From: an uncultured Flavobacteriaceae bacterium
GTDB lineage: Bacteria > Bacteroidota > Bacteroidia > Flavobacteriales > Flavobacteriaceae
NCBI GenBank assembly: GCA_938041595.1
Contig: CALITN010000187.1
Location: forward strand, 1 to 16,139
Reading direction: 5' to 3'
DNA length: 16,139 bases
The notes under the pieces are model-generated. The model made no database searches and was not told the DNA's origin. It saw nothing but the letters and a program-made list of their open reading frames with translations. This document shows positions 14,878 to 16,139 of this stretch, piece after piece; the first letter of the stretch is position 1; every line of letters begins with the position of its first letter. The translations under genes were made by a program, and so were the position numbers.

Positions 14878-14885
14878 ACAACTGA
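14862..14885. terminator. Inverted repeat centred on the dinB/pyk double stop
   Basis: TCAGTT (14862-14867) and AACTGA (14880-14885) pair across a 12-base loop that contains GTTTTAAAC and both stop codons (TTAA, 14874-14877). A second small hairpin, ATACG-GAG-CGTAT (14887-14899), follows and is trailed by a short T-run on the + strand. Together they may end transcription from one or both sides. The stems are short, so this is a tentative call. Confidence 0.3.
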
Positions 14886-16139
14886 TATACGGAGCGTATT
14901 TACCATTCCTTTTTCCTTGATAGGCATGGCTGCGAGATTAATCAACATATCTCCTTTTTCGACATAACCCTTTTCGTGTGCGATGGCATTGATTTGCTGA
15001 ACCGTATTGTCCGTGCTTTCAAAGGCATCATAATAAAAGGCTTTGACACCCCAAAGTAAATTGAGTTGTGTAAGGATTCGTTGGTTGGAAGTAAACACCA
15101 ATACATGGGATTGAGGTCGCCATGCTGATATCTGGAAGGCGGTATAACCACTATTGGTCAGTGTACAAATGGCTTTTGCCTTGATTTCATTAGCCATGTG
15201 TGCGGCATGAAAGCAAATTGATTTGGTGATATAGCGTTTGGTGCGAATTGTTGGTGGTTGATGTGGTACTCGAATAAGATCGGAATGTTCTACGCTTTGT
15301 AAAATAGCTGACATTGTTTCGATAACTTGAACAGGGTATTTCCCAACAGAGGTTTCTCCTGAGAGCATTACAGCATCAGCACCATCCATTACCGAGTTGG
15401 CAACGTCATTTACTTCTGCACGAGTCGCCGTTCGACTATCAATCATCGTCTCCATCATTTGAGTAGCAATAATGACAGGAATTCGCGCTTTTTTGGCAGC
15501 TTGTACGAGTTTTTTCTGGATCAAGGGAACTTCTGCGGCTGGAATCTCTACACCTAAGTCGCCGCGCGCAACCATCAGTCCGTCACTATAGGCAATGATT
15601 TTATCAATATTTTCTATTGCCTCAGGTTTTTCAATCTTGGAAATAATCGGGATTTTCTGATCAGTTTCTTGTTCAATCAGGTTTCTAAGATCATTTAAGT
15701 CTTGACTGTTGCGAACAAAAGAAAGGGCGAGCCAATCAACATCCTGAGAGATAGCAAATTTGGCGTCTTCTATGTCTTTTGCCGTAAGTGCCGGTAAGGA
15801 AATATCCGTATTTGGAAGGTTCACTCCTTTTTTGGATTTGAAGGGCCCTCCTTGAATAACACGCGTTACAACTTCACTGGCTTCGGCACGAATAACTTCA
15901 AAAATAAGTTTCCCGTCGTCTAAAAGAATGCGTTCTCCAGCTTTTACGTCATCGGGAAAATTTTTGTAAGTCATGTAGGCTTTTTCCTTGTTCCCTATAA
16001 AGGGAGCATCTGTTAGGAAGCGAACTTCATCCCCTTCTTGAACTTCTGTTCCTTCTTCCATCTCACCCACCCGAAGTTTGGGTCCCTGGAGGTCGGCTAA
16101 AATGGAGGTATTGGTATTGAGTTTTTCATTGAGACTTCG
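14874..16139 (-). CDS. pyk: Pyruvate kinase, N-terminus cut off by window end
   Basis: 421 residues are visible; the frame runs to the last base of the window, so roughly the first 50-60 residues of a normal protein of about 475 lie outside. It converts phosphoenolpyruvate and ADP to pyruvate and ATP, the last step of glycolysis. In visible-fragment numbering: ADLQGPKLRVG (15-25), the small B domain (about 30-110), catalytic K168 and metal ligand E170 in ISKIEKPEA, D194 in ARGDLGVEI, the ATQMMETM loop (225-232), and TRAEVNDVANSVMDGADAVMLSGE in two blocks (239-262). The C-terminal domain is complete and ends NTLRISVV. An internal GTG (16070) could be mistaken for a start, but the upstream codons continue the conserved sequence. 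It converges on dinB with a four-base overlap. Confidence 0.97.
   Translation of the reverse strand, partial: RSLNEKLNTNTSILADLQGPKLRVGEMEEGTEVQEGDEVRFLTDAPFIGNKEKAYMTYKNFPDDVKAGERILLDDGKLIFEVIRAEASEVVTRVIQGGPFKSKKGVNLPNTDISLPALTAKDIEDAKFAISQDVDWLALSFVRNSQDLNDLRNLIEQETDQKIPIISKIEKPEAIENIDKIIAYSDGLMVARGDLGVEIPAAEVPLIQKKLVQAAKKARIPVIIATQMMETMIDSRTATRAEVNDVANSVMDGADAVMLSGETSVGKYPVQVIETMSAILQSVEHSDLIRVPHQPPTIRTKRYITKSICFHAAHMANEIKAKAICTLTNSGYTAFQISAWRPQSHVLVFTSNQRILTQLNLLWGVKAFYYDAFESTDNTVQQINAIAHEKGYVEKGDMLINLAAMPIKEKGMVNTLRISVV

Overview
The window looks like ordinary chromosome from a member of the Bacteroidota, most probably a flavobacterium. The evidence is a complete batA-batB-batC-batD-batE run with the flavobacterial style of BatC tail, promoter boxes of the Bacteroidota type (TTTG / TAnnTTTG) rather than -35/-10 boxes, few visible Shine-Dalgarno sequences, a lone pheS without pheT, and very tight gene packing. 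I see no insertion sequence, phage gene, tRNA, rRNA or CRISPR array, and no stretch of 300 bases without a gene; the largest gap is 213 bases (11706-11918).

Bases 1-6684 (+ strand) hold the distal six genes of a Bat (Bacteroides aerotolerance) operon: the C-terminal part of a two-helix membrane protein cut by the window start, two tandem VWA-domain membrane proteins (BatA, BatB) with intact metal sites, a TPR protein with a long charged low-complexity linker (BatC), a large exported beta-domain protein (BatD), and a TPR-SH3 membrane protein (BatE). Junctions are 3 bases apart, overlapping, or 1 base apart, so the genes are probably co-translated. Their likely joint role is an envelope complex in which VWA domains, driven by a MoxR-type ATPase that should lie upstream of the window, act with periplasmic domains in stress tolerance. 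That role is family knowledge; the sequence itself does not show it.

Bases 6689-8678 hold a CvpA-family membrane protein (-), then a divergent pair: a conserved-looking protein of unknown function and phenylalanyl-tRNA synthetase alpha (pheS). Bases 8675-11705 (-) hold gpsA (phospholipid precursor synthesis), a four-helix membrane protein just upstream of it with a very good promoter, and an antiquitin-type (ALDH7) aldehyde dehydrogenase. Bases 11919-13276 (+) hold an isoaspartyl peptidase/asparaginase with a lipoprotein-like signal, coupled to a small ABM-fold protein. Then come a CYTH-domain protein (-), DNA polymerase IV (dinB, +) and the C-terminal seven-eighths of pyruvate kinase (-), cut by the window end.

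I did not find a convincing new biological system. The points most worth a second look are structural. All four convergent junctions have at most 4 bases between stop codons, and three of them overlap. One operon promoter is partly buried in a neighbour's coding end. The CYTH and dinB promoters appear interleaved. gpsA and batA both seem to start at non-ATG codons just after an in-frame stop. Two Bat-operon proteins share a similar cytoplasmic helical module.
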